Origin: Actinomycetota bacterium
Lineage (GTDB): Bacteria; Actinomycetota; Actinomycetes; Mycobacteriales; Mycobacteriaceae
Reading direction: 5' to 3'
Length of the DNA: 64,000 nt
Assembly (NCBI GenBank): GCA_018268465.1
Contig: JAFDWN010000024.1
Span: forward strand, 1 to 64,000
Part shown: positions 50,728 through 59,229 of the stretch, piece by piece
Layout of the letters: every line of letters begins with the position of its first letter
Numbering within the stretch: position 1 is the stretch's first letter
Made by a program: the position numbers and the translations under genes
Notes under the pieces: model-generated
What the model saw: only the letters and a program-made list of their open reading frames with translations
The model's database searches: none
Told to the model about the DNA's origin: nothing

Positions 50728-52314
50728 CTACGAAACGGGTAGCGGTATCGCCGCCAGCGACTCCCTGGCCTCGGCGAGCAGCGCAGACTGCGCGCGGTCG
50801 TAGAAGTCCTGGGCGCTGGCGGGGCTGTCGCCGATCGCCGTCATCCCGACGCGACCGCATTCGGTGATCGAGCTGATCATGTGGAACACCACGCCTTGTT
50901 GCCGCGACTGGTCGAAGTGCAGCCCGGCGCGGGCGACGAAGTCGAACAGGTCCGCGACCCGCATGCCGCGCAGCGCGGGGTCCTCCAGGTGGTCGGTGGC
51001 CACGAGATGGCGCTGCGCGCCCGACGGCGTGACGAAGCGGGCCTGTCCGTGTTCGTAGACACCGTCGGTGAGGAACTGCAGAGTCAGGAACGGGTGGGTG
51101 GTGCCGCCCTTGCGGAGATTGACCTCGATGGCGTGCGCCTCCCACTCCTCGCCGTGACGCACAACGACGAAGTCGAGTGCGAACCTGCCGAGCACACCTT
51201 TGCCGGCGAGGACGCGGCCGACGGCCTCGGCGGATCGGGTGATGGTCGTCGCGTATGCGGGGTCGGCGGGGAATCGTGCCCCGAGGTAGACCTGTCCACT
51301 CGGCCCGCCGAGGATCTGGTCGTGCGTCGAGAGGATCTCCAGCTCACCGGTCGGGGTCACCCGCATCTGGACGCTGGGACTGCGCACCTCGTCGCCGACG
51401 ATCCGCTCCTCGACGATGCCGCCGCGCGCGTCGAGACGGTCGAGATAGGCGGTGAGAGTGATCTTCTGGCTCTCCAGCTGCATGGAACGCACCCGCTGCT
51501 CGATACGTTCGCGCAGGGCGCCCGGGCCCTCGTCGACACCCCTGAGGTCGACCAGCGCGTTGCCCGATCCCGATGCGCCTTCGTTGAGTTTGACCATCGC
51601 CCACTCGGCGCGCGGGCGCTGCCCGTGCAGTTCGGTCAGGGCGTCGACGACGTCGGACACGCTGTGCAGGTCCTCCGATCCCGCGGGGTAGAGCACGCCG
51701 GCCTCGCCGAACAGGGTGCGGCAGCCGGTCTTGGTGCCCAGGTCGAACAGCCGCGGATCGGCCGCGTACATCGGGATGCCCAACACCAGCGACAGGTCGC
51801 GTTCCCGTGTCGTGCTGTTGTAGGGGATGAGGTGACAGCGGCCGGTGTCGGGGATGTGGGACACGATCTCGGCCAGCACCCTGGGTCGGGCAAGCAGCTT
51901 GTCGGTGAGCGATTCTGGCATCGAATCCCCCACCGCGACAAGGGAAAGCCGCGATCTGGCATGGCTGGGGATGACGCCGGGCAGCAGCGAGAGATAGTAC
52001 TCGATGATCTGCGGGTCGACGGGCATCGAGGTGACGTACACCATCCGCAGCTTGGGCTGGCGCAACAGCAGCAACAGGAACAGCAGACGTTCTTCCATGG
52101 CCTGGTTCATCGCGCCGGCGGCCGGGCCGAGGCGGTCGATACTCATCGACGGCACGACGACCACCGACTCCCCGGGTTCGTCGCGGCGCATCAGGTTCCA
52201 CACCGGCGCCAGGCTTTCCTGCAGCCTGTCGAACGCGGCGTAGCGGGCCCCTTCGTCGAGATCGGCAAGCCGCACCCGCTGTGTCGAATCCTGTTGCTGC
52301 GCAGTAGTGGTCAT
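50728..52314 (-). CDS. ATP-grasp peptide/carboxylate-amine ligase, PGM1-related
   Basis: This 528-residue protein has ATP-grasp elements: WAMVKLNEGASGSGNALVDL (nucleotide-binding Lys and Gly-rich loop), VQMRVTPTGELEILSTHDQIL, and LDFVVVRHGEEWEAHAIEVNLRKGGTTHPF with the metal-binding Glu-x-Asn. The overall layout and the NLRKGGTTHP signature match the PGM1-type peptide ligases known from pheganomycin biosynthesis. It should join a carboxylate to an amine through an acyl-phosphate. Its ATG overlaps the cyclase gene by four bases, so it is made together with three signalling proteins. No peptide precursor or biosynthetic cluster lies nearby. Confidence 0.85.
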   Translation of the reverse strand: MTTTAQQQDSTQRVRLADLDEGARYAAFDRLQESLAPVWNLMRRDEPGESVVVVPSMSIDRLGPAAGAMNQAMEERLLFLLLLLRQPKLRMVYVTSMPVDPQIIEYYLSLLPGVIPSHARSRLSLVAVGDSMPESLTDKLLARPRVLAEIVSHIPDTGRCHLIPYNSTTRERDLSLVLGIPMYAADPRLFDLGTKTGCRTLFGEAGVLYPAGSEDLHSVSDVVDALTELHGQRPRAEWAMVKLNEGASGSGNALVDLRGVDEGPGALRERIEQRVRSMQLESQKITLTAYLDRLDARGGIVEERIVGDEVRSPSVQMRVTPTGELEILSTHDQILGGPSGQVYLGARFPADPAYATTITRSAEAVGRVLAGKGVLGRFALDFVVVRHGEEWEAHAIEVNLRKGGTTHPFLTLQFLTDGVYEHGQARFVTPSGAQRHLVATDHLEDPALRGMRVADLFDFVARAGLHFDQSRQQGVVFHMISSITECGRVGMTAIGDSPASAQDFYDRAQSALLAEARESLAAIPLPVS

Positions 52315-53492
52315 GACCCCTCCTCGTGATTCTGTCGGCCGATCACCTCGTGGACGTCGACGGGCCGCGCGAGCCCGCGCAGCTCGATGGCTCCGAGCGG
52401 GCGGGTGGTGTAGCGCTCGCCCAGCGCGCTTCGCACCCGCGGACTGATGAGCACCTGCCCGGGCAGGGCGACCGAACACAGCCGCGCGGCCAGATTGGTC
52501 ACGGTGCCGATCGCCGCGTAATCCCAGCGGCCCTCGAAGCCGATGCGTCCGAGCGTCGCGTAGCCCTGAGCGATGCCGACCCCGAACCCGAGTTCGTGGC
52601 CGCGGCCCCGCCAGGTGTGCGACAGGGCCGCGACCCGCTCCCGCATCTCCAGCGCCATCCGCACGGCGCGGTCCGGGGCGTCGGGGCACGGGGCCGGATC
52701 GTTGAAGAAGACCATCAGGCCGTCCCCTTCGAAGTGTTCCAGGGTGCCCTCGTAGGCGAAGACGAGTTCGCCGAGTACGGCGTGGTACTGGTGCAGCACC
52801 GACATCGTCTCCTCGGGCTCGGTCGTCTCGGCGAACGCCGTGAAACCCCGCAGGTCGGTGAACACCGTGGTGATCTCGCGGCGGTGACTCTCCAGGAACG
52901 ATTCGTCGCCGGACTCCACGATCGGCCCCGCGATCTGCGGCGCCAGGAACCGCCGCAACCGGCCCAGTCGCTCCAGGTCGGCCACTTGCGCGGCGATGCG
53001 CGTCTCCAGTTCGGCGTTCCAGCGTTCCAGCGCGGCCGCCTGTTCGACGACGGTGTCGTGCAGCCGCTTGACGCGGGCCAGCGAGCGCACCCGCGCCAGC
53101 AGTTCGGCCTGGTCGAACGGTTTGGTGATGAATTCGTCGGCGCCCACCTCGAGGGCGCGCAGGCGCTGCTGGGCGCCGCTGGCGGTGACCATGACGACCG
53201 GCAGCATCGCGGTGCGCTCGTCGGATTTGATCCTGGCGCACGTCTGGTAGCCGTCGAGACCGGGCATGAGGATGTCGAGCAGCACCACGTCGACCTCGGT
53301 CTCGGAGAGGATCTGCAGGGCCTGTTCGCCCGAGGTCGCCGACAGCACGGTGAAGCCTCGGGGCTCCAGTACGGCGTACATCAGTTTCACGTTCTGGGCG
53401 AGGTCGTCGACGACGAGCACCCGCACCCCCGTCAGCGGCGGTGTCATCGCGCCCGGAACCTTGTCGGCCTTCTGGGCCGCCGGCTCGGTCAT
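52311..53492 (-). CDS. Response regulator fused to class III adenylate/guanylate cyclase
   Basis: In this 393-residue protein the receiver domain (about 22-140) has phospho-acceptor Asp73 and TKPF. A coiled-coil linker (about 145-180) follows, then a CHD cyclase domain (about 200-390) with metal-binding Asp213 (FTDLRGFTAF) and Asp257 (HFEGDGLMVFF), and the Asn/Arg of TNLAARL. The Lys that usually reads adenine is replaced by His253, so product specificity is open. Phosphorylation by the kinase two genes upstream probably controls cyclic nucleotide output. It overlaps both neighbours by four bases. Confidence 0.92.
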   Translation of the reverse strand: MTEPAAQKADKVPGAMTPPLTGVRVLVVDDLAQNVKLMYAVLEPRGFTVLSATSGEQALQILSETEVDVVLLDILMPGLDGYQTCARIKSDERTAMLPVVMVTASGAQQRLRALEVGADEFITKPFDQAELLARVRSLARVKRLHDTVVEQAAALERWNAELETRIAAQVADLERLGRLRRFLAPQIAGPIVESGDESFLESHRREITTVFTDLRGFTAFAETTEPEETMSVLHQYHAVLGELVFAYEGTLEHFEGDGLMVFFNDPAPCPDAPDRAVRMALEMRERVAALSHTWRGRGHELGFGVGIAQGYATLGRIGFEGRWDYAAIGTVTNLAARLCSVALPGQVLISPRVRSALGERYTTRPLGAIELRGLARPVDVHEVIGRQNHEEGS

Positions 53493-53878
53493 CTCGTCTC
53501 GCCGTCGCCGCGCAGGTGCTCACGCACCTGGGTCGGGAAATCGCGGACGCTGATCGGCTTCTCGAGGTAACCGTCGAAGCCCGACGATAGGACGCGCTCG
53601 CGGTCCTGGGCCATGGCGAACGCGGTCAGGGCGACGACGGGGATGGAGACCGTGTCGTCGTGGCGGCGGATCCGCTCCAGCGCCTCGTATCCGTCGATCC
53701 CTGGCAACTGCAGATCCATGAGGATGACGTCGGGCTGTGCACTGATTGCCAGGTCGACCGCGTCCTCGCCCGAGGCGGCCACGGCGACACCGAATCCCGC
53801 GTGTTCGAGGACGTCGCGGGCGAGTTTGAGATTGCGGGGGTTGTCCTCGACGAGCAGCACCAGCGGCCGGCGGCTCAT
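53489..53878 (-). CDS. Single-domain response regulator (DivK/CheY-like)
   Basis: This 129-residue protein is only a receiver: acidic pocket VEDNPRN, phospho-acceptor Asp55 (ILMDLQLPGIDGYEAL), Thr in ALTAF and Lys in YLEKPIS. Without an output domain it probably shuttles phosphoryl groups or docks on the kinase. It overlaps the kinase gene and the cyclase gene by four bases each, so the three proteins form one relay. Confidence 0.93.
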   Translation of the reverse strand: MSRRPLVLLVEDNPRNLKLARDVLEHAGFGVAVAASGEDAVDLAISAQPDVILMDLQLPGIDGYEALERIRRHDDTVSIPVVALTAFAMAQDRERVLSSGFDGYLEKPISVRDFPTQVREHLRGDGETR

Positions 53879-56526
53879 GTCACGGCTCCGTCCCGGCCCG
53901 CGACGTCGGCCAGCCGCCGCGCCAGCGTCGCGAGGTCGAGCCCCGCCTTTTCCGCGACGAACGCGATGCGCCCTTCGAGCCGTCCCCGATCCTCCTGGGT
54001 GAGCGACTTTCCGGTGAGCACGACGATCGGCGGACCGCTCGACGACGCATCCGAGCGCAGCTCGTCGATGACGGCGAACCCGTCGACCTCGGGCATGAGC
54101 AGGTCCATGATTACGACGGAGGGGGCGACGGTGCGCACGACGTCGGCCGCCGTGCGGCCCGTCGAGCAGGTGTGCACGGTCCAGCCGAGCGGTTCGAGGG
54201 TGCTGCGGACCAGTTTGAGCGCCATGGGGTCGTCATCGACCACGACGAGGGTGCGCGCCTGCCCGCCTTCGCCCGTACGGTGCGTGAGCCGTGACACCGC
54301 GGTCAGGAGATGCTCGCCGCGCACCGGTTTGACGAGGTATTCGGCGGCGCCGAGGGAGAATCCGCGGCCCCGGCCCGGTTCCACGCTCACCACGATCACC
54401 GGCACCGCGGCGGTGGCCGGGTCGGCTTTGAGTGCCGCCAGGACGTCCCAGCCGGTGATGCCGGGGAGGTTGATGTCGAGGATGACCGCGGCCGGCGCGG
54501 AGGCGCGGACCGCCTCAAGGCCGGCCTCGCCGGAGCCGACACCGACCACCCGCAGACCCGCGGTGTGCAGATGCAGCTCGATCAGTTCGGCCGAGCGGGG
54601 GTCGTCCTCGATGACGACGATGGTCGGCTGGCCGGCGTTCCCGTGCTCGAGGTCGCGCGTCCTTGGCGCACCGATAGCGGTGAAGTCGTTGCGCGCCTGC
54701 GGAATCGAGAATCCGAATGTGCTGCCCGCGCCGGGTGCGCTGTGTACCCACAACGTCCCGCCGTGCAACTCGACGATCCGCTTGCTCAGGGTCAGGCCGA
54801 GCCCGGTGCCCTCGGCCGTCGACGGCAAACGCCCGCCCTGCTGGAAGGAGTCGAAGATGCGCTGCTGGTCTTCGGGGGCGATGCCGATTCCGGTGTCGGC
54901 GACGGTGACCACCAGGTCGTCGTCCTCCCACGTCGCGCGGACCGTCACCGAACCACCCCGGAGGGTGAACTTGACGGCGTTGCTCAACAGGTTGACCACG
55001 ACCTGCTTGAGCCGGAGTTCGTCGGCGGTGATCCATCCCAGGCCGTCGCCGGTGTCCACGCTCATCCGCAGATCCTGGGCGGCGGCACGCTCACGCAGCA
55101 GCGACATCGCCTGATGCAGGATGTCGCGGAGCGGGAAGGTCGTCCGGTCGAGTTCCATGCGGCCCGCCTCGATCTTCGACAGGTCGAGGATGTCGGCCAG
55201 CAGGGCCAGGAGATGGCTTCCGGCGGCGTGGATGTCGTGCAGGTACTCCTCCTGCTTGTCGTTGATTTCCCCGAACATCCGTTCCAGCAGCACCTCGGAG
55301 AAGCCGATCACCGCATTGAGCGGTGTCCTGAGTTCGTGGGACATATTCGCGAGGAATTCGGATTTGTGCCTGCTGGCCTGGGCGAGTGCGGCGCTCTGCT
55401 GTTCGAGTTCCTGGTAGAGCCGGGCGTTGGTCAGCGCCACCGCCGACTGGTTGGCGAACGCGGCGAGCATCTCACACGTCTCGTCGCTGAACGATCCCGT
55501 GGACATGCGGCGCACGACCAGCGCACCCAGCACCCGGTCGGGGCGCACCAGCGGGATCGCGACCAGCGAGCGCCATCCGGCCCGGTGCAACACCTCCAGA
55601 TGCGGGTCGCGTTCGGCGGCGCCGAGGTCGGCGAGCTGCAACACGGTGCCTGTCCGCGCGGCCCGGCCCATCCACGAGGTGTCGATGTGGATGTCGGCGG
55701 CTCGCAGGCCCGCGGTGACCTCGTCGCTGGTTCCGTACACCGCGCGCACCCGGAACAGCCCGGTGGCGTCCTCGTATTCGAACAGCGAGCCGCCGTCGGT
55801 TTCGGACAGTTCGACGGCGTGGGACATGATCGTCGTGAACACCTCGTCCGGCACGAGGGTCGAGCTGATGGCGGCACCGACTTCGGCGAGGGCTTCGAGC
55901 TGGTCGACCTTGCGGCTCAGCTCGGCCGAACGGTTCTCCAGTGCGGAGAACAGTTCGACGTGGCGCAGCGCGAGCGCCGCCTGCTCGGCGAACGTGACGA
56001 GCAGGCGCTCGGCCGCCGCGTCGAACGGGTCGACTTCGTTGCGCCACACCGACAGTGAGCCCACCACCTGGTCGCCGACCATCATCGGTGCGCCCATCAT
56101 CGAGCGGTAACCGCCCACCCGCTGGAAATCCGAGCGGCCGTATTCCGGATCGGCCAGGACGTCGGGGATGTGCTGAATCGTGCGGTCGATGGTGACCCGC
56201 CCCACGAGCGTGGCCCGATCGCGGTTGATCGGGTGCTGTTCGACGAATTCGCGGAACGCGGGCGACAGCCCGCTGGACCGGGCCAGCACGTAGGAATCGC
56301 CGCGTAGGAGGTGGATCTGCGCGACGGCGGCACCGAGGAGCACCCGGGCGTTGTCGACGACGGCGTCGAACACCTGGTCCTGCTCGGCGGTGCCGCTGGT
56401 GAGAACCTTCAGGATGTCGCTGGTGGCCCGGAACTGCTCCTGGGCCTGGGTGAGGCGGGTCTCGAGGGCCTCCCTCGTTGCGGCGTCGTCACCGCCCATG
56501 CCGCCGGCCATCCCGAACCCGACCAT
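53875..56526 (-). CDS. Hybrid sensor histidine kinase: GAF-GAF-HisKA-HATPase-REC-REC
   Basis: This 883-residue soluble kinase has GAF domains at about 45-190 and 215-370 as sensors. HisKA (388-455) contains His397 in FLANMSHELRTP, and HATPase_c (500-610) has NLLSNAVKF, DTGIGIAPED and GTGLGLTLSKRI. Two receivers follow (635-745, Asp684; 757-870, Asp808). The second receiver has EKAG in place of the usual Lys-Pro. It has no membrane helix, so it senses a cytosolic cue. It heads the overlapping operon with two regulators and the ATP-grasp ligase. Confidence 0.94.
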   Translation of the reverse strand: MVGFGMAGGMGGDDAATREALETRLTQAQEQFRATSDILKVLTSGTAEQDQVFDAVVDNARVLLGAAVAQIHLLRGDSYVLARSSGLSPAFREFVEQHPINRDRATLVGRVTIDRTIQHIPDVLADPEYGRSDFQRVGGYRSMMGAPMMVGDQVVGSLSVWRNEVDPFDAAAERLLVTFAEQAALALRHVELFSALENRSAELSRKVDQLEALAEVGAAISSTLVPDEVFTTIMSHAVELSETDGGSLFEYEDATGLFRVRAVYGTSDEVTAGLRAADIHIDTSWMGRAARTGTVLQLADLGAAERDPHLEVLHRAGWRSLVAIPLVRPDRVLGALVVRRMSTGSFSDETCEMLAAFANQSAVALTNARLYQELEQQSAALAQASRHKSEFLANMSHELRTPLNAVIGFSEVLLERMFGEINDKQEEYLHDIHAAGSHLLALLADILDLSKIEAGRMELDRTTFPLRDILHQAMSLLRERAAAQDLRMSVDTGDGLGWITADELRLKQVVVNLLSNAVKFTLRGGSVTVRATWEDDDLVVTVADTGIGIAPEDQQRIFDSFQQGGRLPSTAEGTGLGLTLSKRIVELHGGTLWVHSAPGAGSTFGFSIPQARNDFTAIGAPRTRDLEHGNAGQPTIVVIEDDPRSAELIELHLHTAGLRVVGVGSGEAGLEAVRASAPAAVILDINLPGITGWDVLAALKADPATAAVPVIVVSVEPGRGRGFSLGAAEYLVKPVRGEHLLTAVSRLTHRTGEGGQARTLVVVDDDPMALKLVRSTLEPLGWTVHTCSTGRTAADVVRTVAPSVVIMDLLMPEVDGFAVIDELRSDASSSGPPIVVLTGKSLTQEDRGRLEGRIAFVAEKAGLDLATLARRLADVAGRDGAVT

Positions 56527-56810
56527 GCGAGTCCCCCATCACCCTCCGGACGCTGGGTGCGCCCCCTGAGCAGTGTCCACCAGTCTGCGCCCGGGTGCGT
56601 TCGAATTCGCGCAACTGCCACGGCCGTGGAGCGGATGTGTCGCCTCGCCGCTGTCGGGTGCGTCACACCGAAGTACGTGCGATTACAAGGATTTTCCCGG
56701 GCGCGGTGGCGAATGCAGCACCGAGTTGTGCTGCGAGCGCGCCCATCTGGTCCGCTGCGACGGACCGATCGCTGGCATGGCCGATGACCGGCGCCGGTGG
56801 GCCAGTCACC

Positions 56811-58568
56811 TCATGGCCGCATCGCGTAGGCGCCGTCGTAGGCCCGGACACGTTCCCACACCCGGTCGAAGCGCCCGGCGTCGGCCACCGGTTTGCGGAT
56901 CGCACCGAGCGCCCAGTCCTGCTGCGCACGAGTCGAACTCGGTTTGCCGTGTAAGGCGACAGCGTAAGTGTTGAAGTCGCGGATCTGGAAGTCGAAGATC
57001 TGATCGACGACGTCGACGCCCGATCCGGAGGCGAGCCCGGTCAACGCCGCCTCTTCGAGGATCAGCTGCCCGTAGACGATCAACGAGAACAGGTGCCCGA
57101 TGTCGAGCAGGAAGTCCAGATCCTTGAGCTGGTCGGCGTCGGGGCCGGCGGTGGCGAGCAGCGTGGTGAACGCCTGCGCCTGTTCGTAGAAGCGCGCCAC
57201 GTTGGGGATGGCGGCGAACTTCTCGTAGACCGGCCGCCAGTCGGCGAACTGGACCTTCCCCGCGCCTCGGGTCGGGCCCTGGTTCCAGAAGAAAGTGTCG
57301 TCGGCGGGATCGTCGCGGACGGGGACCTCCGCATAGGCACGCGGGTTGAACAGGTAGTTCGGCATGAATTTGAGGACGAGGCCGACGTTGACGTGGACGG
57401 TGCCCTCCAGTCGCGGCAGTGTCCCGATGAGCTGGGCGACCTCGCGGAACATCGTGTCCTTCTCGTAGCCCTTGGCGGCGATCACGTCGTGCAGCAGCCG
57501 CAGCACGGTCTCACCCTCCATCGTGACCTTGGCCTTGGTCATCGGGTTGAACAGCAGGTAGCGCCGGTCGTCGAGGCCGGCGCTGCGGAAATAGTCCACG
57601 GCGCGGCGGCTGAACGACCGCATGGCCACCAGGCGTGTGTACGCGTCGACGAAATGGGATCGTACGTGGGCGAAGTCGGTGACCGGGTTGCCGTACAGGA
57701 TCCTGTTCTGGGCGTGGGTGATGGCCTCGTAGAACGCGTGTTCGGCCATTCCGATCGACGCCGAACACAGGTTGAACTTCCCGACATTCACCGTATTCAA
57801 TGCTGCGGCAAAGGCTTCCACACCGGTGTGCAGGATGTCCTCGCGTCGCACCGGATAGTTGTCGAGGCGGAAGGTGCTGACGTAGATCTGCATGTGCACG
57901 ACGTTGTCGATCAGGTGGTAGTTCTCGTGCCCGCTGTCGGCGACGAAGAACACGTACGCGTCCTCGTCCTCGACGCCGGCGCGGCGGCCGAACACCGAAA
58001 CCATGCTCGCCACGTTGCCGTTGCCGATGTAGTACTTCTCCCCCGACGCCCGGTAGAGGATGCCGTTGGCGCGATCCTCCTCGCCGGCGGGGGCCAGAAC
58101 CATGTCGGTGCGATAGACGTCGGCGCCGTGTTCACGTTCGGACAGCCCGAACGCCATGACGTGGCCGGCGTCGAGGTCGTCCGCGGCGCGCCGTTTGGCC
58201 TCGGCGTTGCCGCTCTGCCAGACCGGACCCAGGCCGAGGATGGTGACTTGCTCGGTGTACCAGTAAGTCAGCCCGTAGAACCCCAGGATCTCGGCCAGCG
58301 CGGCGTTTCGCGCGGCATCCCAGCGTTTGTCGGCGTCGCCGTCGGCGAATTCGGACGGTGTCAGGAACGTGGCGAACAACTTCTCCCGCTTGACGAACTC
58401 CACGAAGTCGGCGGGCCAGCCCGCCGCCAGGTCGTCGTCGAGCAGCCGCTTCTTACCCCGGCTCTCGAACCAGTCGATCGTCGCCCGCAGCATCCGCCGT
58501 GTCGCGGCGTCGAACTGCTCCGGGTCATAGGAGTTGGGGTCGAAGAGCAAGCCGTCCGTCTGCGTCAT
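56811..58568 (-). CDS. Acyl-CoA dehydrogenase family protein
   Basis: This 585-residue flavoenzyme is longer than the standard 380-residue ACADs. The central FAD/substrate segment (AFGLSEREHGADVYRTDMVLAPAG, ASGEKYYIGNGNVASMVSVFGRR) and the helical C-terminal domain with NVGKFNLCSASIGMAEHAFYEAITHAQNRI are clear. A C-terminal extension of about 150 residues follows. A catalytic Glu could not be assigned with certainty. The ATG at 58566-58568 gives a normal N-terminus. It would oxidise an acyl-CoA of unknown chain, perhaps lipids delivered by the Mce system. Confidence 0.9.
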   Translation of the reverse strand: MTQTDGLLFDPNSYDPEQFDAATRRMLRATIDWFESRGKKRLLDDDLAAGWPADFVEFVKREKLFATFLTPSEFADGDADKRWDAARNAALAEILGFYGLTYWYTEQVTILGLGPVWQSGNAEAKRRAADDLDAGHVMAFGLSEREHGADVYRTDMVLAPAGEEDRANGILYRASGEKYYIGNGNVASMVSVFGRRAGVEDEDAYVFFVADSGHENYHLIDNVVHMQIYVSTFRLDNYPVRREDILHTGVEAFAAALNTVNVGKFNLCSASIGMAEHAFYEAITHAQNRILYGNPVTDFAHVRSHFVDAYTRLVAMRSFSRRAVDYFRSAGLDDRRYLLFNPMTKAKVTMEGETVLRLLHDVIAAKGYEKDTMFREVAQLIGTLPRLEGTVHVNVGLVLKFMPNYLFNPRAYAEVPVRDDPADDTFFWNQGPTRGAGKVQFADWRPVYEKFAAIPNVARFYEQAQAFTTLLATAGPDADQLKDLDFLLDIGHLFSLIVYGQLILEEAALTGLASGSGVDVVDQIFDFQIRDFNTYAVALHGKPSSTRAQQDWALGAIRKPVADAGRFDRVWERVRAYDGAYAMRP

Positions 58569-58835
58569 GCCACCTGCATACCTCCGGCGGGTGGAAATCG
58601 ACACCGAACTCCCGAAATCGGGGTGCCGGCCGGGCATATGCGCACCGGTGGCCGGTCGACCGACCATCGACTGGCGGGCCGCACAGGATCGCCCGACGAC
58701 CGCGGTCGGCGCGCACCTCGTCGCCGCCGCCGGCAGCGGCCATGACATTTAGCTGTACGCACCGGCGCTCGTCGTCAGACAGCTGACGTCGTCGCCGACG
58801 TTCGCGCCGGGTGACGGCCACCCGGCCCGTCGCCG

Positions 58836-59030
58836 TCAGTGCGCCGGGGCGGCCTGCTCGGGTTTGAGAAGACCTTCCAGCGCCGTGCGCAGCTCCGCCG
58901 AATCGGCATGGCCGTGCGACGAAACTGCGTGTGCGACTGCGGCTTTGAGCACCTCGTCGTGTTCACCGGCGATGGTCAGAGTGCAGTTGATCTCATTGGG
59001 CTGGTCACGGCAATCCACGACATAGCGCAT
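58836..59030 (-). CDS. DUF1059 small protein
   Basis: This 64-residue protein begins MRYVVDCRDQPNEINCTLTIAGEHDEVLKAAVAHAVSSHGH, the DUF1059 pattern of a Cys-containing beta strand pair followed by a helix. GGAGG lies eight bases before the ATG at 59028-59030, which settles this start over much longer in-frame options. The function of the family is unknown; it resembles a small stress-associated protein. Confidence 0.88.
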   Translation of the reverse strand: MRYVVDCRDQPNEINCTLTIAGEHDEVLKAAVAHAVSSHGHADSAELRTALEGLLKPEQAAPAH

Positions 59031-59229
59031 GATGCGGCCCTCCTTTGTGGTGTGGTGATTGTCCCGCGCGCCGCGGTGCACCGCGGCGTTTCGGCACACC
59101 GGAGCCCGTTCGCCGCCGCGGCACGCAAGGAGCGTCGTTTGAGCTGATCGGCCGTGGGCGCGATGCCGCGGCAATATCATCGGTCGTGCGACGGCCCCGG
59201 TGCACGGCGGTCGCGTGTATCTGAGGTGG

